64,000 bases of DNA. It comes from Carboxylicivirga linearis (lineage in GTDB: Bacteria; Bacteroidota; Bacteroidia; Bacteroidales; Marinilabiliaceae). This document shows, piece by piece, positions 1-10,217 of the stretch. The DNA lies in contig NZ_JAGUCO010000008.1 in assembly GCF_018271995.1 (NCBI RefSeq), positions 1 through 64,000 of the forward strand, written 5' to 3'. The notes beneath the pieces were generated by a model. It was not told where the DNA came from, ran no database searches, and saw only the letters and a program-made list of their open reading frames with translations. Position 1 is the first letter of the stretch; every line of letters begins with the position of its first letter. A program made the position numbers and the translations under genes.

Positions 1-1425
1 CTCCATTTGCATTTGCTACTGTTATACTAACCTCTGTTACAATTGGACTATAATAGGTAATTGCTACTATATCTTCTGTCGGATTAGGTGAATAATCCAA
101 TATACTTATTGGAAGTCTATCATTCTTCATTACAATACAGCTATCACTACTATTTTCTTCACTTAATATAATAGCATAATTACCTGCTTCATAACTACCC
201 AAACTAACATCTATACGATTGGCATCTCCTTCAACGGCGGCTTCGGTATATTCATCCAGAATAATACCATTTGCATTTTTTATAACTATATCCACATTCG
301 TTACTTTTGGACAATAATAGGAGATAGAGACTATATCTTCTGTTGGATTTGGCGAATAAGCCAATATACGTATAGGTTCAGTTTTAAGCTTTATAACCTT
401 ACAGGAGTCCTCTGTATCTTTTTCCTGAAATACAACCGTATAAATTCCTTCATCATAACTTCCTAAACTAATATCTACTCTATTTTCTTCACCTATAACC
501 GATGCATCAGTAAATGTTCCTTCCACTAATCCATCAGCATCCTTAACTATTATATCAACATTTCCTACACTTGGACTATAATAAGTTATGCCAACAATAT
601 CTTCTGTTTCTTCAGGAGTGAACTCTATTATTTCCAGTGGACGTAATTTACTAACTAGGCACTCATCGGATGTAATTCTATCTGTAAGAATTAAACGATA
701 TTGATTTGGATCAAAACCAGTTAAATTTCCTTCATAAGTAATTGTTTCTCCTATTGCCCCTCTTAAGACCTCTGTATACAAAGTATCACTCCCTTGTTCA
801 TTCACAATGCTTAACTCAACTTCTACCTTTTGAGGTGACACGTAGGTTAACTCATAAAAATTATAGGTCTCTTCTGGAGTACAATTGATAATTTCCAATT
901 CCAAAGGTGCTTCAATCTTTTCAATGGTATCGCTTGTAATTCTTTCACCGTATTGTAAAATAAGCTCATAAAGCCCAACTTCCAATCCTCTTATATCTAT
1001 ACTGTCTGTATTCTCTTCTTTTTTAGCCTGTAGCAAAGAATCCATAACAACTTGTCCATCCGCCTTTGTTTTTAACTGCAACTTTATTTCATCCTCTACT
1101 GGCGAATAATAGTGTACAGCAAATTTATCGGTTGTTGGTACAGGATCACAATCCCTGATTGAAAGGGGCTTATACACGAAAGATTCTGAAGCCTGAGCTC
1201 CATCTGACTCCAACCTCACCTGGTAATTACCTTCTTCACATTCCAAACATAACTGTGGCACATTAATAGCAGCTCCACTTTGGTAATTACCAACCGAAAT
1301 TACCTCCATGTTTTCTTCATTCAGAATAACTGCTCTTACATCTTCGTTACATTCTCCTTCCAATGTATAATTAACCCGTAATTCTTCATAACAAGATTCG
1401 GGCTCAACCGAGTCAATACTTATAT
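1..1425 (-). repeat. Six or more in-frame 86-89-residue repeats inside the beta-helix gene
   Basis: The repeat phase can be marked by the Pro codon of the PNP/PEE motif at 1402, 1144, 877, 616, 352 and 88, giving spacings of 258, 267, 261, 264 and 264 bases. The units closest to the window edge are the most alike. They share SPNPTEDIV, then YYSP or YYCP, then a stretch ending in NANG, then RIDVSLGSYEAG. The spacing is always a multiple of three, so the array is coding. At least one more unit or the true C-terminus lies beyond position 1. Confidence 0.88.
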
Positions 1426-2992
1426 TACACATACCATCTACGGGTACATTTACTTCACGACCAATCAATAAAAAGGCTCCAAAATCATCACCTGAGTGAG
1501 CTGCCTCAGTATAAACTTCTGTACCAATTACTGGAAATACTGTTGATTGATTGGTTGCAATCTGAAGAGAACCTCCGGTATAAGTGCCCTGCTGAATAGG
1601 CTGACGCATATCTTCAACATCATATAACCAGTAAGGGTCACCGTTAGATAAAATATTCGACACATCGACTGCTACCGTTGATAACAATTGATGGTTATAG
1701 ATAACAATATGTGCTCTTTTAGCTTCGTATCTATTAGGAATTACCTTTACCTTATTAGGCACTGATTTAAAATCAGTTACACTTGTGTATATTCCATTAT
1801 TATCAACTTTTTTAAGCTCCTGCCACTTTGAGAAATCACCAATTCCTTCAAAGTGTGCTCCATCAGAGTAATACGTACTATAATCAATATCGTAGTTACC
1901 AGTAGGTAAAGATACAGGATCATTAAGGGCTGCAATAGAATAACCATAACCTGTGGTCATTCTATTGGGCATTACAACAGTATTATTTCGGGCTTTAATA
2001 TTTTGAAAACGGTTATAAAACATCCCTTTGTTTCCGTTCATTAAATAATTCCCATTAATTTCAACCGAAATACCGTCAGAATTGTAACCCACAAAAAAAT
2101 GAGTACCTACATCTTTATGATATGAATGGTTATTTTCCAAAACTGTTTCACGATCTGAATCAATCAGAAAATTATATTTTCCATTAATGCCATCTTCATT
2201 TGTTAAAGTTCCACTCATAAAAATGATATTCTCTAAAATGTCACTTCCTTCAGTAGCCGACCCTCCAGCACTATAGAACTGTACACCATAACCATATGTT
2301 TTGAATAGAATATTGCTTTCAATTAGTTTTCTACTGCCCGATGCATTCTGAAAATACAAACTATGTCCATGACCAAAGTATCGTGTTCCTTCATTAGATA
2401 TCTCTTGCCAACCATTGTTAAAAGCAATATTACCATAATATTCGGCATTTACAGCTGTAGTTGGAGAATTTAGTGCCGTTGAGGATGCATTGTGTATGAT
2501 ACAATTTATCATCTTTCCTCCTTCATCAGTAATTACTGTTCCAGCTATAGTTGGTATATCGGTAGGTGAGGAGGCTTGCTCTCTACTAATTCTAACTTGT
2601 GGTGCACAAGTGATAATTAAGTCATAAACATGAACAAACTTCCCATTATTTCTAAAAACAGCAAGTCCAGATTTTTCATCTGATGGAACTCCTTTGATTA
2701 TAACTTTTTCATTATTATATGGCTTTACAACGCAAACTTTTTGCTCCGTTCCATTAAACTCCACACCAAAATTGACACCTTCATATACTCCACCACGTAT
2801 AAACAGGGTATCACCTGCTTTCATTGGAGTTGATCCTGAAGCCAATGCTGAAACTAAGTCTATTGGGTCATTAATTTTACCGGTTCCCGAAGATTTCCCT
2901 TCCACTGCTACAAACCATGACTCCTGTCCTAATACTCTATGACTTAATGTGAGATAAATAAGCCCTAATACTAATAATCCAAATCTTCTCAT
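1..2992 (-). CDS. Secreted right-handed beta-helix protein with tandem sorting-domain-like repeats (3' end outside window)
   Basis: The reading frame opens with ATG at 2992 and stays open to the window edge (997 codons seen, no stop), so the C-terminus is missing. Residues 1-22 form a signal peptide ending near VLGQ. Residues ~25-430 look like a parallel beta-helix of the kind found in polysaccharide lyases and related secreted enzymes: repeated short Asn/Gly-rich turns and phrases such as NNGWQ, ILENIIFMSG and YLMNGNKGMFYNR. From about residue 520 the protein becomes a tandem array of 86-89-residue units, the last two beginning SPNPTEDIV, which resembles a T9SS type A sorting domain. I infer export across the outer membrane and a polysaccharide-related role next to the EPS genes. 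No catalytic residues were identified. Confidence 0.8.
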   Translation of the reverse strand, partial: MRRFGLLVLGLIYLTLSHRVLGQESWFVAVEGKSSGTGKINDPIDLVSALASGSTPMKAGDTLFIRGGVYEGVNFGVEFNGTEQKVCVVKPYNNEKVIIKGVPSDEKSGLAVFRNNGKFVHVYDLIITCAPQVRISREQASSPTDIPTIAGTVITDEGGKMINCIIHNASSTALNSPTTAVNAEYYGNIAFNNGWQEISNEGTRYFGHGHSLYFQNASGSRKLIESNILFKTYGYGVQFYSAGGSATEGSDILENIIFMSGTLTNEDGINGKYNFLIDSDRETVLENNHSYHKDVGTHFFVGYNSDGISVEINGNYLMNGNKGMFYNRFQNIKARNNTVVMPNRMTTGYGYSIAALNDPVSLPTGNYDIDYSTYYSDGAHFEGIGDFSKWQELKKVDNNGIYTSVTDFKSVPNKVKVIPNRYEAKRAHIVIYNHQLLSTVAVDVSNILSNGDPYWLYDVEDMRQPIQQGTYTGGSLQIATNQSTVFPVIGTEVYTEAAHSGDDFGAFLLIGREVNVPVDGMCNISIDSVEPESCYEELRVNYTLEGECNEDVRAVILNEENMEVISVGNYQSGAAINVPQLCLECEEGNYQVRLESDGAQASESFVYKPLSIRDCDPVPTTDKFAVHYYSPVEDEIKLQLKTKADGQVVMDSLLQAKKEENTDSIDIRGLEVGLYELILQYGERITSDTIEKIEAPLELEIINCTPEETYNFYELTYVSPQKVEVELSIVNEQGSDTLYTEVLRGAIGETITYEGNLTGFDPNQYRLILTDRITSDECLVSKLRPLEIIEFTPEETEDIVGITYYSPSVGNVDIIVKDADGLVEGTFTDASVIGEENRVDISLGSYDEGIYTVVFQEKDTEDSCKVIKLKTEPIRILAYSPNPTEDIVSISYYCPKVTNVDIVIKNANGIILDEYTEAAVEGDANRIDVSLGSYEAGNYAIILSEENSSDSCIVMKNDRLPISILDYSPNPTEDIVAITYYSPIVTEVSITVANANG

Positions 2993-3225
2993 AAATACCG
3001 TCCTAATTTGAAGATAAATACGCTAGTATTCAAAAACGGTTACATTATCAATTAATTTTATTCATTCGTCACTTTTTTTAAAATATTTTTAAATTACAAA
3101 GTGATCCGAATTACTTTTTCGACTCCTCTTTAAGTATAAAACCTTGATACCAATATAGATAAAACAAACTTCCACTAAAAAAACAGGCGCACTTAATAAA
3201 TTATAAGTTACTTAAATTATTGAAT

Positions 3226-4233
3226 TTAAATATTCTCATCCGAATCCATTAAGGTGTAGTAAAAGTAATTTAATGATTCAAAGTTACTCACTTGGTCTTG
3301 CTTCATTACAATTTCTGTCCGCGTACCCATGCGAATAACAAAGTATTTTTTTAAATCTTTAAATTCCTTTTCGGTATTGACCATTAACTTTAAATAATCC
3401 AGCTTTTTACTTCTAGCCTTATATGCTGCGAAATAAACAATTTCTTCCAATTCTTTTAGTGTTTCATAAAATAAATCAACCACATATAAACAAGATGATG
3501 CTTCATAGAACATGATAAACGACCGATTCGACTGACTCTTATAGAACTGTATCCCCTGATAATAAGTCCCAAAAGAGCCGCATCGCCAGGAAACAAATTC
3601 CGAATCATGAATCACAAAATTATCTTGGTTCAAAGCATTCATTTTTACTAATAAATGATTGGCTATCTCCTCACTAGAGCTAACATTCATAAATGCTTTA
3701 ACACTACTCCTTCTTTTTATACCTAACCAATAGTAAACGGGATTTATAATAAATTTAAAAGCCTTAAAAAAATCTTGTTTGATGGATAAAGTGCCTCCAA
3801 TCGAGATTGGGAATAAGAAAACATGCGGACCGGTCACAAAACAATACCCATTCTTATTTAACGACTTACGTGCTGCCGGAGATGGGTCGCTCCCCAAAAT
3901 GATTCTTCCATTTGACTCCACATGGTTATAAAGTAGTTGCGCAACATTACTACCTCGCATGGCCTTGTCGACCATTAAATCACAAATCCACTGGGCTTCA
4001 ATCACTTTACCTCTGATACTAATATTACATGGAATCATTCCAATTTGACCAACTACCTTATCATTGTGAATAGCCAGTATAAATCCTTGCAACTCTTGTT
4101 CCGGCTGTCCTCTGAATTTCCAATAAATATACTCTGGGCTGAACCTTCTTTTCTTTGTCCAATATTGCCGGGCAAATTCAATATGTTCCTTCTCCCAGCT
4201 TGGTGAGTATTGAACTATTTTAACTTCTTCCAT
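3226..4233 (-). CDS. GNAT-family acetyltransferase-like protein
   Basis: 335 residues, last gene of the long minus-strand polysaccharide block. The central part (~50-135) has the GNAT pattern: GFILAIHNDKVVGQIGMIP (strands 2-4), then ICDLMVDKAMRGSNVAQLL, which resembles the acetyl-CoA pyrophosphate loop, and ILGSDPSPAARKSLNKNGY. The C-terminal 200 residues match nothing I recognise. GNAT proteins of this size in capsule clusters usually acetylate an amino sugar or sugar hydroxyl; the substrate here is unknown. It lies 86 bases after the deacetylase-like gene, suggesting co-transcription. No convincing terminator was seen between this stop and 2992. Confidence 0.7.
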   Translation of the reverse strand: MEEVKIVQYSPSWEKEHIEFARQYWTKKRRFSPEYIYWKFRGQPEQELQGFILAIHNDKVVGQIGMIPCNISIRGKVIEAQWICDLMVDKAMRGSNVAQLLYNHVESNGRIILGSDPSPAARKSLNKNGYCFVTGPHVFLFPISIGGTLSIKQDFFKAFKFIINPVYYWLGIKRRSSVKAFMNVSSSEEIANHLLVKMNALNQDNFVIHDSEFVSWRCGSFGTYYQGIQFYKSQSNRSFIMFYEASSCLYVVDLFYETLKELEEIVYFAAYKARSKKLDYLKLMVNTEKEFKDLKKYFVIRMGTRTEIVMKQDQVSNFESLNYFYYTLMDSDENI

Positions 4234-4319
4234 AATTAAAAAAGTAAATGGTGCCTACTATACACCGGTTAACGTAATTGCGCGAAATACATAATTCAGC
4301 ACTTTGAGACATTGCACTC

Positions 4320-5150
4320 CTAACTATATCGACTATTTACCGGGACGACATCAATTAAATCACTTTTAGCAGATAAAAACTCTACAAATGTATCGAAATG
4401 ACGAATCGCCTCTTCCCCATTTCTTGAGAGACCTGAAGGATGACCGCAAATAAAAACATCTTTCTTTAATTGAACACCTTGCTCGATAACCTTAATTGCC
4501 TTAGCATCAAATCCATTATAATGCAAGGGTACAATACTAAAGCCCCGAACAGACTCAACACCCCGCTTTAAAGAGGTATACACATCCTGCTTAAATACAC
4601 GTTCGACAGGTTTTGTATACACAAAACGCCCCCAACTGTAACCACTATCCTTAAGTACAGAAACAAGGTAGTCAATGTTACCTCCTTTAAAAAAGGGATA
4701 CAGCCCTCTGTCACCCAAACTATAGGCTCCTTTCTGAACCCATGTCATTGGTCGGTTATGCGGTGGAACAAAACCAACAACTACCCCAGGAACACCAATA
4801 CAATCTTCGAGAATAAACTTACTTCGTTGAATGGATTTAATGATTTGTTGTGGCATCATAATAGGCATCCACTCATGTCGCCATGAATGTGAAGCTATTT
4901 CGTGCCCTTTAGAGTAGATATCTTTGATTATATCTTTAATTTCAAATGGATAAACGGTTGATTCTGCTGAAAATCCTGTAACAGCAAAGCTAAAACGAAA
5001 ATTAAATTCATCAGCTTTATCCAATATATATTGAACATTCTTCAATTCATCACGAATGGGTTGAAAACTAAATCGATAAGGATAAGTTGCATTAACCTGA
5101 CCTATTGCCGCATCAAAATCCCAAATAAGATGTACCTTTATTTTTGACAT
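4320..5150 (-). CDS. NodB-type polysaccharide deacetylase-like protein
   Basis: 276 residues with a carbohydrate esterase 4-like layout. The first motif is IWDFDAA (Asp11, Asp13), where TFDDG is usual. The second is GHEIASHSWRHEW, with His88 and His92 in the expected metal-binding SxxxH arrangement, and FVPPHNRP may be the third motif (normally RxPY/PPxG). There is no signal peptide, so a cytoplasmic role on lipid-linked or nucleotide-linked sugars is more likely than an extracellular one. A second aspartate in place of the standard DD pair makes activity uncertain. The next gene upstream is an SGNH-like protein 42 bases away. Confidence 0.72.
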   Translation of the reverse strand: MSKIKVHLIWDFDAAIGQVNATYPYRFSFQPIRDELKNVQYILDKADEFNFRFSFAVTGFSAESTVYPFEIKDIIKDIYSKGHEIASHSWRHEWMPIMMPQQIIKSIQRSKFILEDCIGVPGVVVGFVPPHNRPMTWVQKGAYSLGDRGLYPFFKGGNIDYLVSVLKDSGYSWGRFVYTKPVERVFKQDVYTSLKRGVESVRGFSIVPLHYNGFDAKAIKVIEQGVQLKKDVFICGHPSGLSRNGEEAIRHFDTFVEFLSAKSDLIDVVPVNSRYS

Positions 5151-5192
5151 ATAATTAATTGTGAATTTAACTCATTCCGTTTTCTGTTTCAT

Positions 5193-6131
5193 TTATTCAA
5201 AATCATTATAAATCACTTTGGACAATCGTTCAGAAAATTGTATTGCCCCTTCCTTATTTAAATGTAAATAATCGCTAAATAATGATCTATCTCGAATTTC
5301 AAATTGAAAATGCTGCCATTGACCTGAATTTTGCGCATTCAACTTATTCAACTGATTGTCGAATGCGCTCTTATATAGCTCTGGAATAGCTAGATTAAAT
5401 GTATCTACAATTGGAAAACCTAACGTAACTAAACTCAATTGATGATCATTAATTAAATTTTGAATAGAATCTATATAACTATTCATTTTTCCGACTACCG
5501 GCTGATAAGTAATAGCAGGCAATGGAAAATGGTTTCGAAGAAATTTTTCATAGACTACCGTATCTTTCCTAAAATAGCTATCAGCCGGAAGATAAGATCC
5601 AATATATCCCGGATGCTTATTCTTTGACCAGTAAACACTCCAATCACTTAGATTTGGAAACACCCGATACCGTAAATAAGTCTCGGAAGCTATAAACCAA
5701 TCCAAAGGAAATATTGACCCTAATTCCAAAGGTCCCGGTCCGTTTTCAAGACTAAAGATACGTTTTAGCATTTCGCCGCTGACTTTTTTACTCTGGATAA
5801 AAACATTATCCCAATCGTAACTAATATCAGGTAAAGAATAAGAAACAACAACTGTATTTAAACCTTCATGTTCACGGTTTAATATATCCTTTAGCTTAAA
5901 GTAGCTTAAACACAAGGGCTCTGCTGCCAAAGCTATATTTACAGAATTTGGAATATATTGAGGGTCGACACCATTGGCCACCAATGAACTTCCTGTAATT
6001 AAGGTTTTGGTTGATGTTGGTATGTTGTAAGCTTTAATCTTGTAGTAATATGCATTTATATAGAAGGATCCCATTAATAATACGAGTAGTATACAGGTAA
6101 AATAAATGAGTCGTTTGTTTATGTTTTTCAT
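5193..6131 (-). CDS. Membrane-anchored SGNH-like hydrolase/acyl-transfer partner
   Basis: 312 residues. Residues 8-28 form one N-terminal membrane segment with the rest probably periplasmic. TLITGSSLVANGVD (~43-55) is a degenerate block I of the SGNH/GDSL fold with candidate nucleophile Ser49, and the C-terminal DYLHLNKEGA supplies the Asp-x-x-His pair. It follows the MBOAT gene (6284-7711) by 152 bases. MBOAT plus SGNH-like pairs are well known from alginate (AlgI with AlgJ/AlgX) and D-alanylation (DltB with DltD), so I infer that the two form an O-acylation system for the exported polysaccharide. The acyl group cannot be read from the sequence. Confidence 0.68.
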   Translation of the reverse strand: MKNINKRLIYFTCILLVLLMGSFYINAYYYKIKAYNIPTSTKTLITGSSLVANGVDPQYIPNSVNIALAAEPLCLSYFKLKDILNREHEGLNTVVVSYSLPDISYDWDNVFIQSKKVSGEMLKRIFSLENGPGPLELGSIFPLDWFIASETYLRYRVFPNLSDWSVYWSKNKHPGYIGSYLPADSYFRKDTVVYEKFLRNHFPLPAITYQPVVGKMNSYIDSIQNLINDHQLSLVTLGFPIVDTFNLAIPELYKSAFDNQLNKLNAQNSGQWQHFQFEIRDRSLFSDYLHLNKEGAIQFSERLSKVIYNDFE

Positions 6132-6283
6132 TATTTAACAGTCAGCTATTAAGTAAATTGTGTAAAAATGAAAATTGTAAAGTACGTACCTGAAAACGAT
6201 TGATTTAATAGTTGTATCACAACAAATAAAAGAGCCATATTATTATGGTTTCCAAAGTACTATAAACCAATTAAGACTTGAGT

Positions 6284-7711
6284 TTAGAAATCTGCATAAA
6301 TAAAAAACAAGGCATTTTTAGCAAAATGAAATGTCACAAATATGCTTAAATAATAAACACTCCATCGCAATGCTACCGGCCATCTAAAAAACCAAGCACT
6401 TACATCTTTACCCTTCTCGGTCAGGTACTCATAGCTTAAAACGAAAACAATGGTTAATAAAGCCAATGCAAAATCAAAGTGTGGAATGTTTAATCCCCAG
6501 GATAAGCTAATCTGACTAAAATTAAATAGTCCTGAAATAAATGCTAAAGCATCACTTAAATTATTGGAATAAAAAAAGATGTGAAAGAATGCTGAGAATA
6601 GGTAGACCAAAGCATAACTCACAATATTTCCTACCTCCGTTGGTATCCGGTTAAACAAGTGCATTCGCCATTTTTTAGAATAAAACTCGTAGGTTAATGC
6701 CAGTACTTGAAGAAAACCAATTATAACAAACGTCCATTTGGCGCCATGCCAGATACCTATTATCATAAAAGTGACAAAAAGAGCATACAGAATAGCTACA
6801 TTGCCTCTTCGACGATACTTTAACATCAGCCTATTATATATAAAATCGTTACACCATGAGGATAATGAGATATGCCATCTTTTCCAATATTGCCCAACTG
6901 ACTTGGCAAAAAACGGTCTGTTGAAGTTGGGAGACAACTGAATACCAAGCAGCTTAGCCAACCCAATTGCCATATCGGTATAGCCTGAGAAATCACCATA
7001 TATCTGCATGGGTTGTATCAAAAACGTCAACCATAATGGTAATGCTGAAAAGCCTTCTACATCAGCGTAAACCTTATTGATTACAATACCTAATGTATCA
7101 CCAAGCATTACCTTTTTGAATGCCCCCCACAAAATCAGACGCAATCCTTCTTTAACCTCTCGCCCCTTACTCAGATTATTAGTCTTGAGCTGTGGTAAGA
7201 ACTTTCGATGACGCTCAATTGGACCAGCCAGAAACTTTGGAAAAAACAGCATGTAAAGAATAAATTCTGAAAAGACCTTTTCAGATTTATCGCCGGCTTT
7301 CCAGACTAAATAAAGGTAACTGATACTTTGAAATGTATAGTAAGATATACCAAGAGGTACAGCCAAAGTGAAGAAATCATCCGGCACATTAAATTTGAAG
7401 ATAAGATTAACATTATCAAAAATAAATCCCAAGTACTTGTATATGATCAGTCCACCAATGTTTAAAATTTGTCCTGCATAATAGACTGTTGTTACTTTTT
7501 CTCCTTTGCGATTTCTTTCAATCCTCTGAGCTAAGCCAAAATTTATAGTGCTGATTAATAAAGCATACACCATAAATTTGATGGATATTAAACCGATAAA
7601 CACTACACTAGCAAAAGCCAGAAAACGCTTCTGCCAAACACCCTTTAATACAAGAAATATAATTAAAACAGGAATAAAAAAGAGAACAAACTCAATACTT
7701 ATAAAGGACAT
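6284..7711 (-). CDS. MBOAT-family membrane O-acyltransferase (AlgI/DltB-like)
   Basis: 475 residues, strongly hydrophobic with about ten membrane segments. Diagnostic motifs are LAVPLGISYYTFQSISY (~117-132), FPKFLAGPIERHRKF (~157-171), QIYGDFSGYTDMAIGLAK (~236-253), GQYWKRWHISLSSWCNDFIY (~273-292) and GIWHGAKWTF (~319-328), with the two expected histidines at ~280 and ~322. The family moves an acyl group (acetate in alginate systems) across the inner membrane onto a periplasmic acceptor. The downstream SGNH-like protein is the likely partner. Length and motifs are normal, so it should be functional. Confidence 0.93.
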   Translation of the reverse strand: MSFISIEFVLFFIPVLIIFLVLKGVWQKRFLAFASVVFIGLISIKFMVYALLISTINFGLAQRIERNRKGEKVTTVYYAGQILNIGGLIIYKYLGFIFDNVNLIFKFNVPDDFFTLAVPLGISYYTFQSISYLYLVWKAGDKSEKVFSEFILYMLFFPKFLAGPIERHRKFLPQLKTNNLSKGREVKEGLRLILWGAFKKVMLGDTLGIVINKVYADVEGFSALPLWLTFLIQPMQIYGDFSGYTDMAIGLAKLLGIQLSPNFNRPFFAKSVGQYWKRWHISLSSWCNDFIYNRLMLKYRRRGNVAILYALFVTFMIIGIWHGAKWTFVIIGFLQVLALTYEFYSKKWRMHLFNRIPTEVGNIVSYALVYLFSAFFHIFFYSNNLSDALAFISGLFNFSQISLSWGLNIPHFDFALALLTIVFVLSYEYLTEKGKDVSAWFFRWPVALRWSVYYLSIFVTFHFAKNALFFIYADF

Positions 7712-7861
7712 TTATTAATGAGATAAGAATATAAACTTAAAAACACATACATGTATAATGTGAAAAAGTATCTATTTGATAATATTAACCCGTCAACTTT
7801 GAAAAATAATCGGCTTTAGGTATTTAACACTTATGAATTATATTATATCAGCAACTAAATA

Positions 7862-8941
7862 CTAACTATCTTTAGCACCTAAACCGACTTTAGACTTTAT
7901 AAGGTCTAATTTTGTTGCCCGACTGAATTTCTCAAGACGATAAAGCAGGCAAAATTCATTGGTATTTTGATATTTCCAACGATAAGCACCGGAGCCATAA
8001 TCATACTTTTCAAATTGACCAGATTCAATAAAATAGCGAACAACATGTTTATTTAAAATCCGAAGAACTCCATAATTTGCATAGCCAGGATCGTAACCAA
8101 TATTCCAGCAATAAAGAATACCTTTATACGTATATAATAATTCATAGGCTATTATCTTTTGATCTGATTTGCGACGTAAAGCAGCGATGCTTAAACGTTC
8201 TGATTGGCTGAGCAAATTCAAATGAAATTGCTTTCTCCTGCTGTTCACAAAAGGACTCGTTCGTACCTCATCATCTTCTTTAGCATTAAGCTGATTTCTT
8301 TCAGCAATATGTAAATCCATTACTTCATTTAATTCAATTGAATTTACATCTTCCAACCAAACAAAAATAAAAGGATCACTTTTCAATAACCTCTTTTCAT
8401 TGGCAATTATTCGTTTATCCTTAAAAACTTGCAGGTAATCATCAAACGTTTGATAATTCCTTTTCGTGATAAAGGGTGCCTCATTATATGATCTTAAGTT
8501 TGCATGATAAGGCGTTTTTTTTAGAAAATAGGTCAGATAGCTATCCTGTCTCAGGTTTTTTAGTACCAGCTTATCCCATTCATCCGACATGGCTTCAATG
8601 GCCTGAAAAAAGGTTTTAAAAATAGCTGAGATATTGGGTAATGACTGATCATACAAAAATGATTTATAATCACCCCATCCCAAAAACATCAATTCTCTAT
8701 ATTTCAATAATTTATACCTCTTTTTATTTTGAATACAAAGCGGAGCAATGCCAACTATTTTAGTATTATGAGATACAGTTATAATTCTAGGTTCACTTTC
8801 CGGTTCAACAGAACAATACCATTGGTATATAAACTCAAAAGTTTGGTAAATACCTATTTCCTCACATTTTTCAAGTAATTGTTTCCAATCTTCTCTTAGA
8901 CTTATAAACTGATCAGGTGTTTTAATAATCTCGTAAATCAT
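7862..8941 (-). CDS. CelD/BcsL-type GNAT acyltransferase
   Basis: 359 residues. The N-terminus (EDWKQLLEKCEEIGIYQTFEF, given here in outline) and the segment from ~215 (SERLSIAALRRKSDQKIIAYE) followed by GYDPGYANYGVLRILNKHVV match the double-GNAT fold of the acetyltransferases associated with cellulose biosynthesis, related to FemAB enzymes. ATG at 8941 is the only sensible start. The family transfers acyl or aminoacyl groups to amines. Its neighbour is the sugar aminotransferase (9039-10217), so I infer that it acylates the amino sugar made by that enzyme. A distant relative is encoded at 43394-44404. Confidence 0.78.
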   Translation of the reverse strand: MIYEIIKTPDQFISLREDWKQLLEKCEEIGIYQTFEFIYQWYCSVEPESEPRIITVSHNTKIVGIAPLCIQNKKRYKLLKYRELMFLGWGDYKSFLYDQSLPNISAIFKTFFQAIEAMSDEWDKLVLKNLRQDSYLTYFLKKTPYHANLRSYNEAPFITKRNYQTFDDYLQVFKDKRIIANEKRLLKSDPFIFVWLEDVNSIELNEVMDLHIAERNQLNAKEDDEVRTSPFVNSRRKQFHLNLLSQSERLSIAALRRKSDQKIIAYELLYTYKGILYCWNIGYDPGYANYGVLRILNKHVVRYFIESGQFEKYDYGSGAYRWKYQNTNEFCLLYRLEKFSRATKLDLIKSKVGLGAKDS

Positions 8942-9038
8942 ATAAAATGAGGTAATCTTTTAATTTGTATTCTATTTTATAGCACACACCATGAAAATTA
9001 ATCATAACATTTTATCATAGAATATTTTTACAATCTCC

Positions 9039-10217
9039 TTACAACGAAATATTTCCATAAACATAATTCTTTAGTTTTTTCGTCACATATGAAACATCCT
9101 CTTTAGTCATATCTGGAAAAAGTGGTAAAGTTATAGTTCCTTTCCATATCTTTTCTGCCACCGGATAATCCTCAGCATCTAGTTGATACTTCTCTTTATA
9201 GTAAGTCATATGATGTAGCGGTTTATAATGTACCGAAGTTCCAATGCCATCAGCAGCCAACGCTTCAATTAATTCGTTTCTTCCAATTGAGGATGATTCA
9301 TTAAGTACAACTGGAAATAAATGCCAGGAATGATCTTCAAATGGAACTTTAGAAATTGGCAGATCAAGACCTTCAACATCACTTAAATGGTTATAATAAT
9401 ACTTCACAGCCTGAAGTCTTGATTCACGAAATTCTTCCGCTTTTTCCAACTGAGCCAAACCAATGGCCGCATTTAAGTCAGGCATATTATATTTAAATCC
9501 AGGCGCTACCACATCATACTCCCACGATGGCTTGTTGGAAGTAAATCTATCCCAAACATCTCGGTTAATTCCGTGCAAACGCATCGTTTTTACACGTTTA
9601 TACAAGTCTTCATTATCCGTCACCAACATACCACCTTCACCTGTTGTAATAGTTTTATTGGCGTAAAAACTGAAGCAGGTAATATCGCCAAAACTACCAA
9701 TCATTTTACCTTTATATCTGGTTGGAAAAGCATGCGCAGCATCCTCCAGTATCTTTATTCCATTCTTTTTACAAATATCTATAATCCCTTCTCCTTCATC
9801 ATTTGTCATTTCAGCCGGATGTCCACCAAAATGAACCAATATCAGGTATTTTATTTCAGGATTGTTTGCAATAGCTTCTTTAAGAATCTCAGGTGTAAGC
9901 AAGGCTGTGCCATATTCCACATCCAAAAAGACAGGATCGGCACCCAAATACCTAACCACCTCAGCACTTGCTGTAAATGTCATATCAGGCACAAATACTT
10001 TGTCCCCTTCCTTTACACCCAAAGCTTCTAAGCCCAGATGCAGAGCTGCAGTACAACTGTTAACCGCACAGGCATATTTTGCGCCTACTTTATCAGCTAT
10101 TAATTGCTCAAATTGTAAAGTTTTTCCCGCGGTTGTTAACCAGCCACTTTCTAAAACTTCACTTATGTATTTTAGCTCGTTGCCATTACACGAGACTTTT
10201 GCAAACGGTACTTTCAT
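9039..10217 (-). CDS. DegT/DnrJ/EryC1/StrS-family sugar aminotransferase
   Basis: 392 residues from the ATG at 10217; a longer frame would start with TTG three codons upstream and add nothing conserved. This is a PLP enzyme of the ArnB/PglE/RfbE type: SGWLTTAGKTLQFE at the N-terminus, LEDAAHAFPTRYKGKMIGSF (Asp159 for the pyridine nitrogen), and FSFYANKTITTGEGGMLVT with Lys188 as the Schiff-base lysine. It converts a nucleotide-linked keto-sugar to an amino sugar. The partner 4,6-dehydratase is not in the window. A 234-base gap separates it from the sugar-transferase gene upstream. The CelD-type acyltransferase follows. Confidence 0.93.
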   Translation of the reverse strand: MKVPFAKVSCNGNELKYISEVLESGWLTTAGKTLQFEQLIADKVGAKYACAVNSCTAALHLGLEALGVKEGDKVFVPDMTFTASAEVVRYLGADPVFLDVEYGTALLTPEILKEAIANNPEIKYLILVHFGGHPAEMTNDEGEGIIDICKKNGIKILEDAAHAFPTRYKGKMIGSFGDITCFSFYANKTITTGEGGMLVTDNEDLYKRVKTMRLHGINRDVWDRFTSNKPSWEYDVVAPGFKYNMPDLNAAIGLAQLEKAEEFRESRLQAVKYYYNHLSDVEGLDLPISKVPFEDHSWHLFPVVLNESSSIGRNELIEALAADGIGTSVHYKPLHHMTYYKEKYQLDAEDYPVAEKIWKGTITLPLFPDMTKEDVSYVTKKLKNYVYGNISL

